From Chungangia koreensis (GTDB lineage: Bacteria; Bacillota; Bacilli; Bacillales_A; Planococcaceae), in assembly GCF_042651785.1 (NCBI RefSeq), contig NZ_JBHSEC010000001.1, forward strand, positions 186,001 to 250,000: DNA of 64,000 bases. Direction: 5' to 3'. Numbering within the stretch: position 1 is the stretch's first letter; each line of letters starts with the position of its first letter. This document shows positions 16,328 through 23,720 of this stretch, piece after piece. A model generated the notes under the pieces. That model searched no databases. It was not told the origin of the DNA and was given only the letters and a program-made list of their open reading frames with translations. The position numbers were made by a program, and so were the translations under genes.

Positions 16328-17215
16328 TCATCCTCTAATAGCGAATACCTCTTCTAACGTTTGCACCACTTCTATGTGCTTTGGCAAATTGTCTTTCGTA
16401 TAGTCAATGGCTCCTGGACCGCCTAAGAAAAAATTGATTGATCTGTTTCGTGCGGCAAAATGATCTAATTGATCCAATACGGTTGGATTTTGTTCAAAAG
16501 GAATTGTTGTTAAAGCCGATAAAAGGACAATTCGCGGTTTAAACTTCTCAATCAGCGCTTCAATAGAACCGATGGCGGGTGAACTTCCAATCAGGAAGGA
16601 TTTCCAACCCTTCATCATCGCTTGCAGCAATAAGATTTGGACTTGTACCTCATGCAGTTCTCCAGGCAGGCATGCACCCATTAACAAGGGAGCATCTTCA
16701 CGATAAGGGTAATTTCTTCTGATCTGAACTAAATAATCACGGACAACCATTGAGGAAACCGATTCCTGATACTCCGTCCACTCTTTTTTCTCCCATCTGT
16801 CGCCTACTTCCTTAAGAAACGGGAGAATTAGATCGGATAAAAAATTTGACAATCCTAATGTGTGGTGTGCCTGTTTTAAGATGCGGTTAAGCTCCAATTC
16901 ATCGCAATGGGTTCCTTTTTCGATCAGCTGCAGAAAATAATCACTGATCTCAGGGTCCTTGAAAGAATATGTTACTTCTTGCGGTTCTTTGGTATGGACG
17001 ATTACGGCGGCTTGACTGACCGGATATCCCGACTCTGTTAGTTTCCGCACTTTTAGAAAGGCCTGTACATCTGTTTCATTATAAATACGCCTCCCATTTT
17101 CCAGTCTTTCAGGCTGGACCAATTGATAACGCTCTTCCCATTTCCTGATCACCTGTTTAGACAATCCTGTTATTTCGGAGACTTGGGAGATGCTGTACAT
17201 TTCATGTTTGTTCAT
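16328..17215 (-). CDS. CarH/LitR-like MerR regulator with cobalamin-binding-type domain
   Basis: The roughly 295-residue protein begins with a MerR helix-turn-helix (YSISQVSEITGLSKQVIRKW, then RIYNETDVQAF). A four-helix segment (about 95-175) and a Rossmann-like domain (about 180-290) follow, as in B12-dependent photoreceptors of the CarH/LitR type. The lower-ligand motif E-x-H is present (PGELHEVQ), with SAL and FLGGPG in the expected places. The W-x(9)-E-H capping motif reads W-x(9)-E-S, so the His is missing, and Trp is followed by Glu. I infer cobalamin or related ligand sensing; classical light sensing is doubtful. ATG 17215 is favoured; in-frame ATGs at 17251 and 17242 lack a ribosome site. 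It is co-transcribed with the EAL gene. Confidence 0.8.
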   Translation of the reverse strand: MNKHEMYSISQVSEITGLSKQVIRKWEERYQLVQPERLENGRRIYNETDVQAFLKVRKLTESGYPVSQAAVIVHTKEPQEVTYSFKDPEISDYFLQLIEKGTHCDELELNRILKQAHHTLGLSNFLSDLILPFLKEVGDRWEKKEWTEYQESVSSMVVRDYLVQIRRNYPYREDAPLLMGACLPGELHEVQVQILLLQAMMKGWKSFLIGSSPAIGSIEALIEKFKPRIVLLSALTTIPFEQNPTVLDQLDHFAARNRSINFFLGGPGAIDYTKDNLPKHIEVVQTLEEVFAIRG

Positions 17216-17266
17216 GATGTCCTGTATTCCTCCTTCCTTCATAAGATCCATTTTATCTGAATTAAT

Positions 17267-17288
17267 TTATACAGAAGTTATACAAAAT
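17267..17288 (-). promoter_or_regulatory. Paired 11-bp direct repeats, CarH-type operator (MerR side)
   Basis: TTATACAGAAG (17267-17277) and TTATACAAAAT (17278-17288), read on the plus strand, are head-to-tail 11-bp repeats with the T-n-n-A-C-A spacing described for CarH/LitR operators. They lie just upstream of the MerR start, consistent with autoregulation. Confidence 0.5.
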
Positions 17289-17352
17289 TCCTTTAGAATT
17301 CGTATTTTATTCAAATATAGCATATTTTTGTCTAATTATATAGTAAAAAAGT

Positions 17353-17394
17353 TTGACATCAAAAGTCCTACGTTATACAGTGGTTGTACAAAAA
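17353..17394 (+). promoter_or_regulatory. Promoter overlapped by a second CarH-type operator
   Basis: TTGACA (17353-17358) and TATACA (17374-17379) form a promoter with a short 15-nt spacer. The repeats TTATACAGTGG (17373-17383) and TTGTACAAAAA (17384-17394) have the same 11-bp head-to-tail layout as the site at 17267 and cover the -10 and start region, suggesting repression of the PAS-chemoreceptor gene by the MerR protein. Confidence 0.5.
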
Positions 17395-17416
17395 GAAAGC
17401 CGATGGAGGACGAATC

Positions 17417-18232
17417 ATGATTGCCCAAGCAAATATAAGTACACAAGTTTTGGATCCGAACGCAGTTTTAGGTGCGGTGGAAAGGAACTTGGCTTTAATC
17501 GAATTTAATCTTAATCGCAAAGTGATCTGGGTAAATGAAAACTTTTCAAAAACGTTAGGTTATGAAGCTCATGAAATGATCGGTATGGATCATCAACAAT
17601 TTTGCACCACTGAATATAGACAAAGTCAGGGATACATAAATCTATGGAAGAACTTAAGGGCAGGTATTAAATATCAGGAAAAAATCTATCGGGTGAATAA
17701 AAACGGAGACTTGTTGTGCCTTGAAGCAACATACATTCCAATAGTGGATGATACGGACAGGGCGACGGGTGTGTTGAAGATTGCAACCGACATCACCGAT
17801 CGAGAAATGAAAACATCGGAGTTCATCACTAAATTGAAGGATATTCCGGAAGAACTGGTTAAGCGAGTGTCTGCTAATCTATCGGAGAATGTGCAAGCCC
17901 TTGAGTCATTACAAAAACAGACACAGCTGATCGGAGAAATTTCAAAGCTGATACAGTCAATTTCCAATCAAACGAATATGTTAGCGATTAACGCCGCGAT
18001 CGAAGCTGCAAGAGCCGGCGAGCATGGCAGAGGGTTTAATGTAGTGGCACAAGAGGTTCGTAAACTTTCGTTGAATGTTAATGAATCGATTAAAAAAGTG
18101 AATGACAATGTAAAGAGTATTTCAGATGAAGTCGCTCATATTAATGGAATAACTGAAAACCTGAAAACTGTGATTACCGATACGGAAACAAAATTTGATC
18201 GGGTGCTCCAGGACTTTACTGCAATCAGTTGA
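17417..18232 (+). CDS. Soluble PAS-domain methyl-accepting chemotaxis-type protein
   Basis: This 271-residue protein has a PAS domain (about 20-135: ALIEFNLNRKVIWVNENF, GYEAHEMIG, GVLKIATDITDRE) followed by a short chemoreceptor signalling hairpin with the highly conserved tip NMLAINAAIEAARAGEHGRG and FNVVAQEVRKLS. There are no membrane segments or HAMP domain, so it is cytoplasmic like HemAT or YfmS. It should couple through CheW/CheA or act as a scaffold. Start ATG 17417 follows GATGGAGGACGAATC. It diverges from the MerR-EAL operon across a shared operator region. Confidence 0.9.
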   Translation: MIAQANISTQVLDPNAVLGAVERNLALIEFNLNRKVIWVNENFSKTLGYEAHEMIGMDHQQFCTTEYRQSQGYINLWKNLRAGIKYQEKIYRVNKNGDLLCLEATYIPIVDDTDRATGVLKIATDITDREMKTSEFITKLKDIPEELVKRVSANLSENVQALESLQKQTQLIGEISKLIQSISNQTNMLAINAAIEAARAGEHGRGFNVVAQEVRKLSLNVNESIKKVNDNVKSISDEVAHINGITENLKTVITDTETKFDRVLQDFTAIS

Positions 18233-18251
18233 CTATTTTTTCACAATGAAA

Positions 18252-18284
18252 CCCGGGACTCTATATGAGAACCCCGGGCTTTTT
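18252..18284 (+). terminator. Probable terminator
   Basis: CCCGGG (18252-18257) and CCCGGG (18273-18278) pair around a 15-nt loop, followed by CTTTTT. It overlaps the end of the convergent patatin gene. Confidence 0.55.
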
Positions 18285-19172
18285 CGAATAGCAATACCAC
18301 GAATTTAAAAATTCGGTTGTCCGTTTTCTGCCTTTTTGGATGAGCTCATTTTTCATTTCCTCATTTAAGTCAAATTGGATGGAATTATAGTCCTCTACGG
18401 GAATAAAGATAATATCACGTTCAAATTTGCGCGATATGTAGCGCTCATCATGTGCATCCTTCATCGTGGCGAAGAGAGCTTCAAAAAGTTGAAGACCATT
18501 ATCGATCTCTCGCATCTTCTTTTCACTTGTACTTCTACTAAGCTTTAAACCTAATACAGGTCGTTCTCGCTTTCCTTCTTCATCGTCAAAAATCCATAAG
18601 GGGAAATTGCTTAACACGCCACCGTCTACGACAATGTTCCGGCCATTCCGGGTTTTCATTTTTACAGGCTCAAAAAAGAACGGGATGCCGCAGCTCATTC
18701 GAATGGCGCGAAAGACCGGGAATCGTTCAGGGTAAATACCATACTCGGGAAGGTCATCGGGAAAAATCAGCATCTTGCCGTTAGATAAGTCGGAAGCCAC
18801 AATTTTCAACGAATCTTCTGGTAGGTCTCCGAATGAATAGATGTTTTTGGCCGCCAGCTTATCGAAAAGCCATTGTTCCAATACTTTCCCTTGATACAGT
18901 CCCATTTTGAAGTACAAGTTCAGCCATTTTGTGAAAGGGAGCGGTAGTACGGCCTTACGGGGATCTAAAAAGGTTTTTAAGTTAATTTCATCAAGCATGG
19001 CTTCTATTTCTTTCGCTGTATAGCCAGCTGCGATAAATGCCGCAACAATAGAACCGGCACTTGTACCGGCTACGCGGTTAAACCTGATTCCATTCTCTTC
19101 AAGTACTTGATAAGCCCCTAAGAGTGCGAATCCCTTTAAGCCTCCTCCGGAAAAAACGCCATCTATATACAT
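18261..19172 (-). CDS. Patatin-like phospholipase
   Basis: The 303-residue protein has the full patatin set: oxyanion-hole GGGLKGFALLG at the N-terminus, nucleophile GTSAG (G-x-S-x-G) and the catalytic Asp in VVDGGVLSN. It should be a serine acyl hydrolase acting on lipids. The middle (PFTKWLNLYFKMGLYQGKVLEQW) matches Bacillus YlbK-like members, though this protein is about 40 residues longer. No signal peptide is visible. AGGAGTGAAAACGT precedes the ATG. Confidence 0.9.
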   Translation of the reverse strand: MYIDGVFSGGGLKGFALLGAYQVLEENGIRFNRVAGTSAGSIVAAFIAAGYTAKEIEAMLDEINLKTFLDPRKAVLPLPFTKWLNLYFKMGLYQGKVLEQWLFDKLAAKNIYSFGDLPEDSLKIVASDLSNGKMLIFPDDLPEYGIYPERFPVFRAIRMSCGIPFFFEPVKMKTRNGRNIVVDGGVLSNFPLWIFDDEEGKRERPVLGLKLSRSTSEKKMREIDNGLQLFEALFATMKDAHDERYISRKFERDIIFIPVEDYNSIQFDLNEEMKNELIQKGRKRTTEFLNSWYCYSKKPGVLI

Positions 19173-19274
19173 ACGTTTTCACTCCTTTCTACACTGTAAG
19201 AAGGAAAGGCAAGAAATAGAACACGTATGGCCGTATTTTCAAAAAGGGTATAACTGGAGGAAGGAGGGGTTCAG

Positions 19275-19739
19275 ATGAAACCAAACATGAAAAAGTCGGA
19301 GCTGAAAACGAAGGAAGATATATGGAACGCCGTTATCGCCGTGTTAAGCGATACAGATTATCCGTCCGAAAATGACGTGGCGAATGAGGCATTTCTGTTG
19401 TTTAACTATTATTCCGATATGGAGAATGGAGGACATGAAAATCTCTTCAATTACAATGCTGAGACCATCGATATTATCGGGATTGAGAAGTTTCTCACCC
19501 AATTGACGGCTGCACTTCGGAATATGAATGCAGATGAGTACGCTGCTATTCTCGATCGCTATGGGGCAGACATGTATCAGATGTTTTTAGGATTAGAGGA
19601 TGGACAAGTGAAAGAAGCTGAATATTACACTGTGTTTGAACAAGCTGATGATGCATATCAAGATTTAGGCGGGAAGATTAATGAGTTGTTAGAAGATTAT
19701 TTTGTAAAAATTCATGGAGATTTGATTGATGTGGAATAA
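19275..19739 (+). CDS. DMP19/DUF4375-like protein
   Basis: This 154-residue acidic soluble protein contains FNYYSDMENGGHENLFNYN, which resembles the YxxxxNGGFxQYFxN signature of DMP19/DUF4375 proteins, followed by helical segments. The function is unknown; some related proteins are thought to mimic DNA or act in toxin neighbourhoods, but nothing nearby supports that. GAAGGAGGGGTTCAG precedes the ATG. Confidence 0.6.
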   Translation: MKPNMKKSELKTKEDIWNAVIAVLSDTDYPSENDVANEAFLLFNYYSDMENGGHENLFNYNAETIDIIGIEKFLTQLTAALRNMNADEYAAILDRYGADMYQMFLGLEDGQVKEAEYYTVFEQADDAYQDLGGKINELLEDYFVKIHGDLIDVE

Positions 19740-19825
19740 AAAAATCTATGCGTGTGGTATAGATGTCCTTGATTGACCATGATCGATATAAATAGTTTCT
19801 ACTAAAGAGTTGACCTAATAGACTT

Positions 19826-19865
19826 CCTTTCCGGCGACATAAGATATAGAAGATTGCCGGAAAGG
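19826..19865 (+). promoter_or_regulatory. Inverted repeat covering the ribosome site of the DUF1259 gene
   Basis: Perfect arms CCTTTCCGGC (19826-19835) and GCCGGAAAGG (19856-19865) with a 20-nt loop. The second arm takes in the AAAGG of the Shine-Dalgarno sequence, so if transcription starts upstream, the hairpin would hide the ribosome site. It could alternatively be a protein-binding site. Confidence 0.4.
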
Positions 19866-19874
19866 AGGGATATA

Positions 19875-20297
19875 ATGTCCACTTCACGAAACTCATCGAT
19901 GTCTACTTGCGAGCATCTTGCACAAATCATAGGAGGAGATGTGATCACGTCAAGCCCCGTATGTGTCGTCCGGCGGCTAAGGGAGGATCTTCAGCCAACC
20001 ATTTTAGGCCGACCTACACAATCTCCGCTCGCTCTTCCGTTTGCACTTTCTTTCGAAGACCCGCGGAACGGGGAGACGTTGAACTTAGGAGAAACGGTAC
20101 TTCTTCAAAGTGAAGCAAACCGTATGATGTCAGCTCTAAGGAAACGCGGACTGATTGTAACAGCTTTACACAACCACTGGCTATTTGATCAGCCACGTTT
20201 GATGTATATGCATTGGGAAAATGTCGGAAATCCATTCGACTTCGCAGAAGACAGTATCGAAGCAGCAAGGGAAGCAGATCTATTTGACGACTGCTAA
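19875..20297 (+). CDS. DUF1259 (LppY/LpqO-like) protein
   Basis: This 140-residue soluble protein contains LPFALSFED, LNLGETVLLQSEANRMMSAL and VTALHNHWLFDQPRLMYMHW, matching the DUF1259 pattern in which a His-Asn-His segment is conserved. The biochemical role is unknown. ATG 19875 follows GGAAAGGAGGGATATA; upstream in-frame starts fall inside the hairpin. It seems monocistronic and ends at a compact terminator. Confidence 0.75.
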   Translation: MSTSRNSSMSTCEHLAQIIGGDVITSSPVCVVRRLREDLQPTILGRPTQSPLALPFALSFEDPRNGETLNLGETVLLQSEANRMMSALRKRGLIVTALHNHWLFDQPRLMYMHWENVGNPFDFAEDSIEAAREADLFDDC

Positions 20298-20309
20298 AGG
20301 TGAGGGGGG

Positions 20310-20338
20310 ACCCTGTGAAAACAGGGTTCTTTCTTTTG
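20310..20338 (+). terminator. Rho-independent terminator
   Basis: Arms ACCCTGT (20310-20316) and ACAGGGT (20321-20327), GAAA tetraloop, then a T-rich run. Confidence 0.8.
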
Positions 20339-20436
20339 TTTTAAACATGTTAAAATCTCCCTATTACAGAATTATTTCAATTTCATAGATTCAAGGTTTT
20401 AAGAGAGTCAAGGGTTTCGAAGTTTTCTGTGACATC

Positions 20437-20453
20437 TGTAACATTCCTGTAAA
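20437..20453 (+). promoter_or_regulatory. WalR box upstream of the LysM-CAP gene
   Basis: TGTAAC-ATTCC-TGTAAA is an exact match to the B. subtilis WalR consensus TGTWAH-N5-TGTWAH. It lies about 80 bp upstream of a secreted cell-wall protein gene, the usual target class of the WalRK two-component system. Confidence 0.55.
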
Positions 20454-20534
20454 TTTCCTTCCAAATATTAATATAACTATAAAGCTTTTATTCTATTAGG
20501 ATAAAACTACAGTACATAACAGGAGGAAATCTAC

Positions 20535-21143
20535 ATGATTAAGAAAATGAAAAAAGTAGTCATCTCTACAGCAGTTGCAGCTTCTTTACTAATTCCAATG
20601 TCCGCTATGGCGGCTAGTTCCTATACAGTTGTCCCTGGTGACACACTTTGGAAAATTGCAGTGAAAACTCAAACTGGAACAATGGAGCTAATCAAATCTA
20701 ATCCGCAGTTGGAAAATCCGAACTTGATCTACCCAGGTCAAAAGATTAATGTTCCAACAGACGAAGCAGCAACAGTTGAGCAAGAAGTCATCCGCCTGGT
20801 GAACGTTGAACGTTCCAAAGCCGGACTGCCAGCGTTGAAGGAAGACTGGGAACTTTCTCGAGTTGCTGAACATAAATCCATGGACATGCAAAAACGCAAT
20901 TACTTCAGCCACACAAGCCCTACATACGGTTCACCATTCGACATGATGAAGAGCTATGGCATAACATACCGCTCTGCAGGTGAAAACATCGCCCGCGGAC
21001 AACGTTCTGCTGAAGAAGTGGTCGATGCGTGGATGAACAGTTCAGGTCACCGTGCAAACATCCTGAACAGCAAGTTTACACATATTGGTGTTGGGTATGT
21101 ATCCAACGGTAACTACTGGACACAAATGTTCATTAGTAAATAA
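20535..21143 (+). CDS. Secreted LysM-CAP (SCP) domain protein
   Basis: The 202-residue protein has a signal peptide (about 1-27, cleavage after AMA), one LysM peptidoglycan-binding domain (about 29-75, YTVVPGDTLWKIAVKTQTG) and a CAP domain (about 82-200) with EHKSMDMQKRNYFSHTSP, GENIARGQ, VVDAWMNSSGHRANIL and HIGVGYV. This is the YkwD-like/SafA-related layout of secreted wall-associated proteins in spore formers. AGGAGGAAATCTAC precedes the ATG. A WalR box upstream suggests control by cell-wall homeostasis signals. Confidence 0.9.
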   Translation: MIKKMKKVVISTAVAASLLIPMSAMAASSYTVVPGDTLWKIAVKTQTGTMELIKSNPQLENPNLIYPGQKINVPTDEAATVEQEVIRLVNVERSKAGLPALKEDWELSRVAEHKSMDMQKRNYFSHTSPTYGSPFDMMKSYGITYRSAGENIARGQRSAEEVVDAWMNSSGHRANILNSKFTHIGVGYVSNGNYWTQMFISK

Positions 21144-21163
21144 TAAGAAGCTGTTACAACCAC

Positions 21164-21206
21164 AAACAGGCATCCATTCATAAATAGCCGAATGGATGCC
21201 TGTTTT
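21164..21206 (+). terminator. Strong rho-independent terminator
   Basis: Sixteen-bp arms AAACAGGCATCCATTC (21164-21179) and GAATGGATGCCTGTTT (21190-21205) followed by T residues. Confidence 0.9.
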
Positions 21207-21245
21207 TTATGATAATTATTTGGATTGAAAAGTTACGGTCTACAC

Positions 21246-21410
21246 CTACTGCATACTTAATAAAATCTGAATAATAACCCATATGATCAAGACTATAAAT
21301 GCTAAAGCAACAAAATATCCCGAAACAAACCCTTGCGTAGCTCGTACATGGATTCTTTCATTACATCGGCCAAGTTTAAAAGAAATCGCATCACGTAACC
21401 CCCCTACGAT
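21246..21410 (-). pseudogene. Possible broken small membrane-protein gene
   Basis: A minus-strand frame without a usable start codon encodes about 50 residues ending in a good membrane helix (GYFVALAFIVLIIWVIIQIL). A GTG-ATG start behind GGGGGG (about 21397-21406) lies in a different frame and runs into a stop after 30 codons. One base change in the G-run would join them. It may be a decayed gene or a sequence error. The rest of the 21210-21590 gap is A/T-rich and shows nothing I can support. Confidence 0.25.
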
Positions 21411-21593
21411 TTAAAGTAAGTTTCTTTAGTTTGATTTTACCATTATTATACTTTTATTCAAATGAAAAGAATGAATATTTAATCAATTTATATAATCTAA
21501 CTGATTGCGAGGCAGTTGTCTGGATATTTGTGATGTGTTTTAAAATTATCCACAAGGTAGTCGACAATTAGAGTACAGTTCCATCTAAACTAA

Positions 21594-22865
21594 CTATAGT
21601 TTTTTGATGGTGAATTGATCACGTAGGAGAGCCCAGTTTTGGGGATACGGGTAACCGAGTGCCCAATAGCTGATTCCTCGTAAATTGAATTCTTTAGTTA
21701 GATTGAACTTTGCCTGTGCACTCCTTACATCTTCGAACCAAACTTCGTGACGGCGCCCCTGTTCATCGGTGTAGCGGTAGAAAGGGGACTGGGCGGTCTC
21801 GTCATATTGAATAGATGCTCCGTATTGCCATGCTCGGTTTCTTGCTTCCAACGGGCTGAACGTTTCAGCTTCTTGGCCTTGTTCGTGTGGGATTAGCCAA
21901 TCACGTGCATAAATTTGAAAACCTAAAAAGATTTTATTCCGTGGCATGACAGATACGGCATACTCGACGACTTGCCGCATCTTATCCACCGGTGATATGG
22001 CTTGTGGCGGACCAAGCCTATATCCCCATTCGTATGTCATGAGGACGACGAAATCCACGATTTTGCCGTGTGCTTCGTAATCATGCGCTTCATACAGTAG
22101 ACCGCCTTGAGTTGCACTTGTCTTCGGAGCTAAAGCAGTTGATACAAAGTAGTTTAGGGGATGAAGGCGATCAACCGCTGATTGAAGAAAAGCATTATAA
22201 TTTTCCCTATCCTCCGGCAGTACATTTTCGAAGTCAACGTTCAATCCGCGATAACCTTTTTCCTTCATGATCTGGATAATATTCGTGATGATCTTTTCCC
22301 GCAGTTGTAAATTGGATAAAAAGATATGCGCTACATTCGAACCGGCTTCTGTCGCCGAAAAATTTGTGATCGCCATCATCGGTAAGGCGCCATGCGCTAC
22401 AGCGGCCGCAATCGTCTCCGTATCCTCTACAGTAGGTTCCAACTCACCCTTCTCATTCACCTTATAACCGAATGGACTGACATATGTTAATAGCTCGCCG
22501 ACTTCATTAACAGACTGAACGGCTTCATCCTGTGGTTGATACGTATAGGCATTCACTTCAATTTCCGGTCGTTGTCGAGGAATGGTGAGCCTCATACCAG
22601 TGCGAATTTTATTGGGATCTCCAATTTGATTTGCCTGAGCAATCGCCTGAATAGATGTTCCATATAAATTGCTGATTTTAGACAACGTTTCTCCAGCTTG
22701 AACGATATGTACATTCGGTAGTGGAATATACAATGCCTCTCCGACTACTAACTGATTTGGATTCTTAAGTCCATTAGTCTCAACAATTTCATTGAGATTT
22801 GCTTCATATCGACTGGCTATTCTCCATAACGTATCCCCGGGACTCACAACATGTATAGCCAACAA
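21594..22865 (-). CDS. sleL: LysM-GH18 spore cortex-lytic enzyme, SleL/YaaH type
   Basis: The 423-residue protein has two N-terminal LysM domains (about 2-48 HVVSPGDTLWRIASRYEA, 52-97 HIVQAGETLSKISNLYGT) and a glycoside hydrolase 18 domain (about 110-420) with the active-site segment GLNVDFENV (D-x-x-x-E variant typical of SleL) and VDFVVLMTYEWGY. SleL is an N-acetylglucosaminidase acting on cortex fragments during spore germination. No classical signal peptide is present, as in SleL/YaaH, which is made in the mother cell. TTG start behind AGGAGGTGAA. A CATATACT element at 22898-22905 could be a sigma-E-like -10. Confidence 0.9.
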   Translation of the reverse strand: MLAIHVVSPGDTLWRIASRYEANLNEIVETNGLKNPNQLVVGEALYIPLPNVHIVQAGETLSKISNLYGTSIQAIAQANQIGDPNKIRTGMRLTIPRQRPEIEVNAYTYQPQDEAVQSVNEVGELLTYVSPFGYKVNEKGELEPTVEDTETIAAAVAHGALPMMAITNFSATEAGSNVAHIFLSNLQLREKIITNIIQIMKEKGYRGLNVDFENVLPEDRENYNAFLQSAVDRLHPLNYFVSTALAPKTSATQGGLLYEAHDYEAHGKIVDFVVLMTYEWGYRLGPPQAISPVDKMRQVVEYAVSVMPRNKIFLGFQIYARDWLIPHEQGQEAETFSPLEARNRAWQYGASIQYDETAQSPFYRYTDEQGRRHEVWFEDVRSAQAKFNLTKEFNLRGISYWALGYPYPQNWALLRDQFTIKKL

Positions 22866-22978
22866 TTCACCTCCTGATTGTATTACTTATTGAGATAAGT
22901 ATATGAAGTCGAAGAAGAAAAAAGCATTTTTAATGATGACTTCAAAAGGCGATTCATTTCAAAAGGTGGACTTTTTTG

Positions 22979-23007
22979 GAATGGAAAAGAAAATTCGGCA
23001 CATTCTA
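22979..23007 (+). promoter_or_regulatory. Sigma-G-type promoter of SASP gene 1
   Basis: GAATG (22979-22983), 17-nt spacer, CATTCTA (23001-23007). This fits the forespore sigma-G consensus (TGMATA / CATNCTA). The identical arrangement precedes the second SASP gene. Confidence 0.65.
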
Positions 23008-23029
23008 CTTCCACAAGGAGGTGACTACG

Positions 23030-23233
23030 ATGCCAAACAATAACAGCAACAAGCTTCTTGTACCAGGAGTTAAACAAGCAATTGATCAAATGAAGGAAGA
23101 AATCGCTCGTGAATTTAACGTTCAGCTTGGCGGCGATGCACCTTCACGTGCTAACGGTTCTGTTGGCGGTGAAATCACGAAACGCTTAATCGCTCAAGCT
23201 CAACAGCAACGCAACTTCCAAGCGGAAGAATAA
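23030..23233 (+). CDS. Alpha/beta-type small acid-soluble spore protein (1)
   Basis: This 67-residue protein has the two family signatures, KEEIAREFNVQLGGDAPSRANG (K-E-E-I-A-x-E-F, then G-D/E-x(2)-S-R-x-N-G) and GSVGGEITKRLIAQAQQQ. Alpha/beta SASPs coat spore DNA, protect it from UV and heat, and are cut by the GPR protease at the E-I/F-x site during germination. ATG 23030 follows AAGGAGGTGACTAC. The next gene is a close paralogue with its own sigma-G promoter. Confidence 0.95.
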   Translation: MPNNNSNKLLVPGVKQAIDQMKEEIAREFNVQLGGDAPSRANGSVGGEITKRLIAQAQQQRNFQAEE

Positions 23234-23303
23234 TGGAACATTTCCATTAGGTTAACCAAAAAATGCAACAAGAAATGAGATAATATTTCCAATAAAAAAA
23301 GGT

Positions 23304-23332
23304 GAATGAAAAAAACAGAACCGCACATTCTA
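23304..23332 (+). promoter_or_regulatory. Sigma-G-type promoter of SASP gene 2
   Basis: GAATG (23304-23308), 17-nt spacer, CATTCTA (23326-23332), the same elements and spacing as in front of the first SASP gene. Confidence 0.65.
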
Positions 23333-23356
23333 AGAGCCCAAGGAGGTGAAACAACC

Positions 23357-23554
23357 ATGGCAAACAACAACAGCAACCAACTTCTTGTACCAGGAGCACA
23401 ACAAGCTCTTAACCAAATGAAAGAGGAAATCGCTCGTGAATTTGGTGTACAACTTGGAGGAGAAGCTACATCGCGTGCTAACGGATCCGTTGGCGGAGAA
23501 ATCACTAAGCGTTTAGTAGCTCAAGCCCAACAACAAATGAACCAAGGTTTCTAA
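23357..23554 (+). CDS. Alpha/beta-type small acid-soluble spore protein (2)
   Basis: This 65-residue paralogue of the preceding gene has the same core (KEEIAREFGVQLGGE, SRANGSVGGEITKRLVAQAQ) and a shorter Gln/Gly-rich tail. The two differ at roughly a quarter of positions, so this is an old tandem duplication that carried its promoter along. ATG 23357 follows AAGGAGGTGAAACAACC. It ends at a strong terminator. Confidence 0.95.
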   Translation: MANNNSNQLLVPGAQQALNQMKEEIAREFGVQLGGEATSRANGSVGGEITKRLVAQAQQQMNQGF

Positions 23555-23565
23555 TTTAAAATCAA

Positions 23566-23600
23566 AAGGCCGGTGGCAGAAATGCCGCCGGTCTTTTCCT
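23566..23600 (+). terminator. Rho-independent terminator
   Basis: Arms AAGGCCGGTGGCA (23566-23578) and TGCCGCCGGTCTT (23583-23595) with one wobble pair, then T-rich sequence. Confidence 0.85.
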
Positions 23601-23624
23601 TTTTGTAAACTCCAGATCTGGTTC

Positions 23625-23720
23625 CGCGCAATATGCTCCTGTTCGCGCGCAATATTGATGCCGAAATGCGCAATATGAACAGGGGACATCCGCAATATAC
23701 CGGCAAAGAACCTCAATACT
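23625..23720. repeat. Array of five degenerate 21-22 bp units (core GCGCAATAT)
   Basis: CAATAT or CAATAC recurs at 23629, 23650, 23671, 23693 and 23714 (spacings 21, 21, 22, 21), mostly as CGCGCAATAT/TGCGCAATAT, with variable sequence of about 11 nt in each unit; the last unit is decayed. The rest of the gap to 23881 holds no gene. TTGAAA near 23815 with TATGGT 18 nt on is a weak promoter candidate for the downstream dehydrogenase. Confidence 0.75.
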
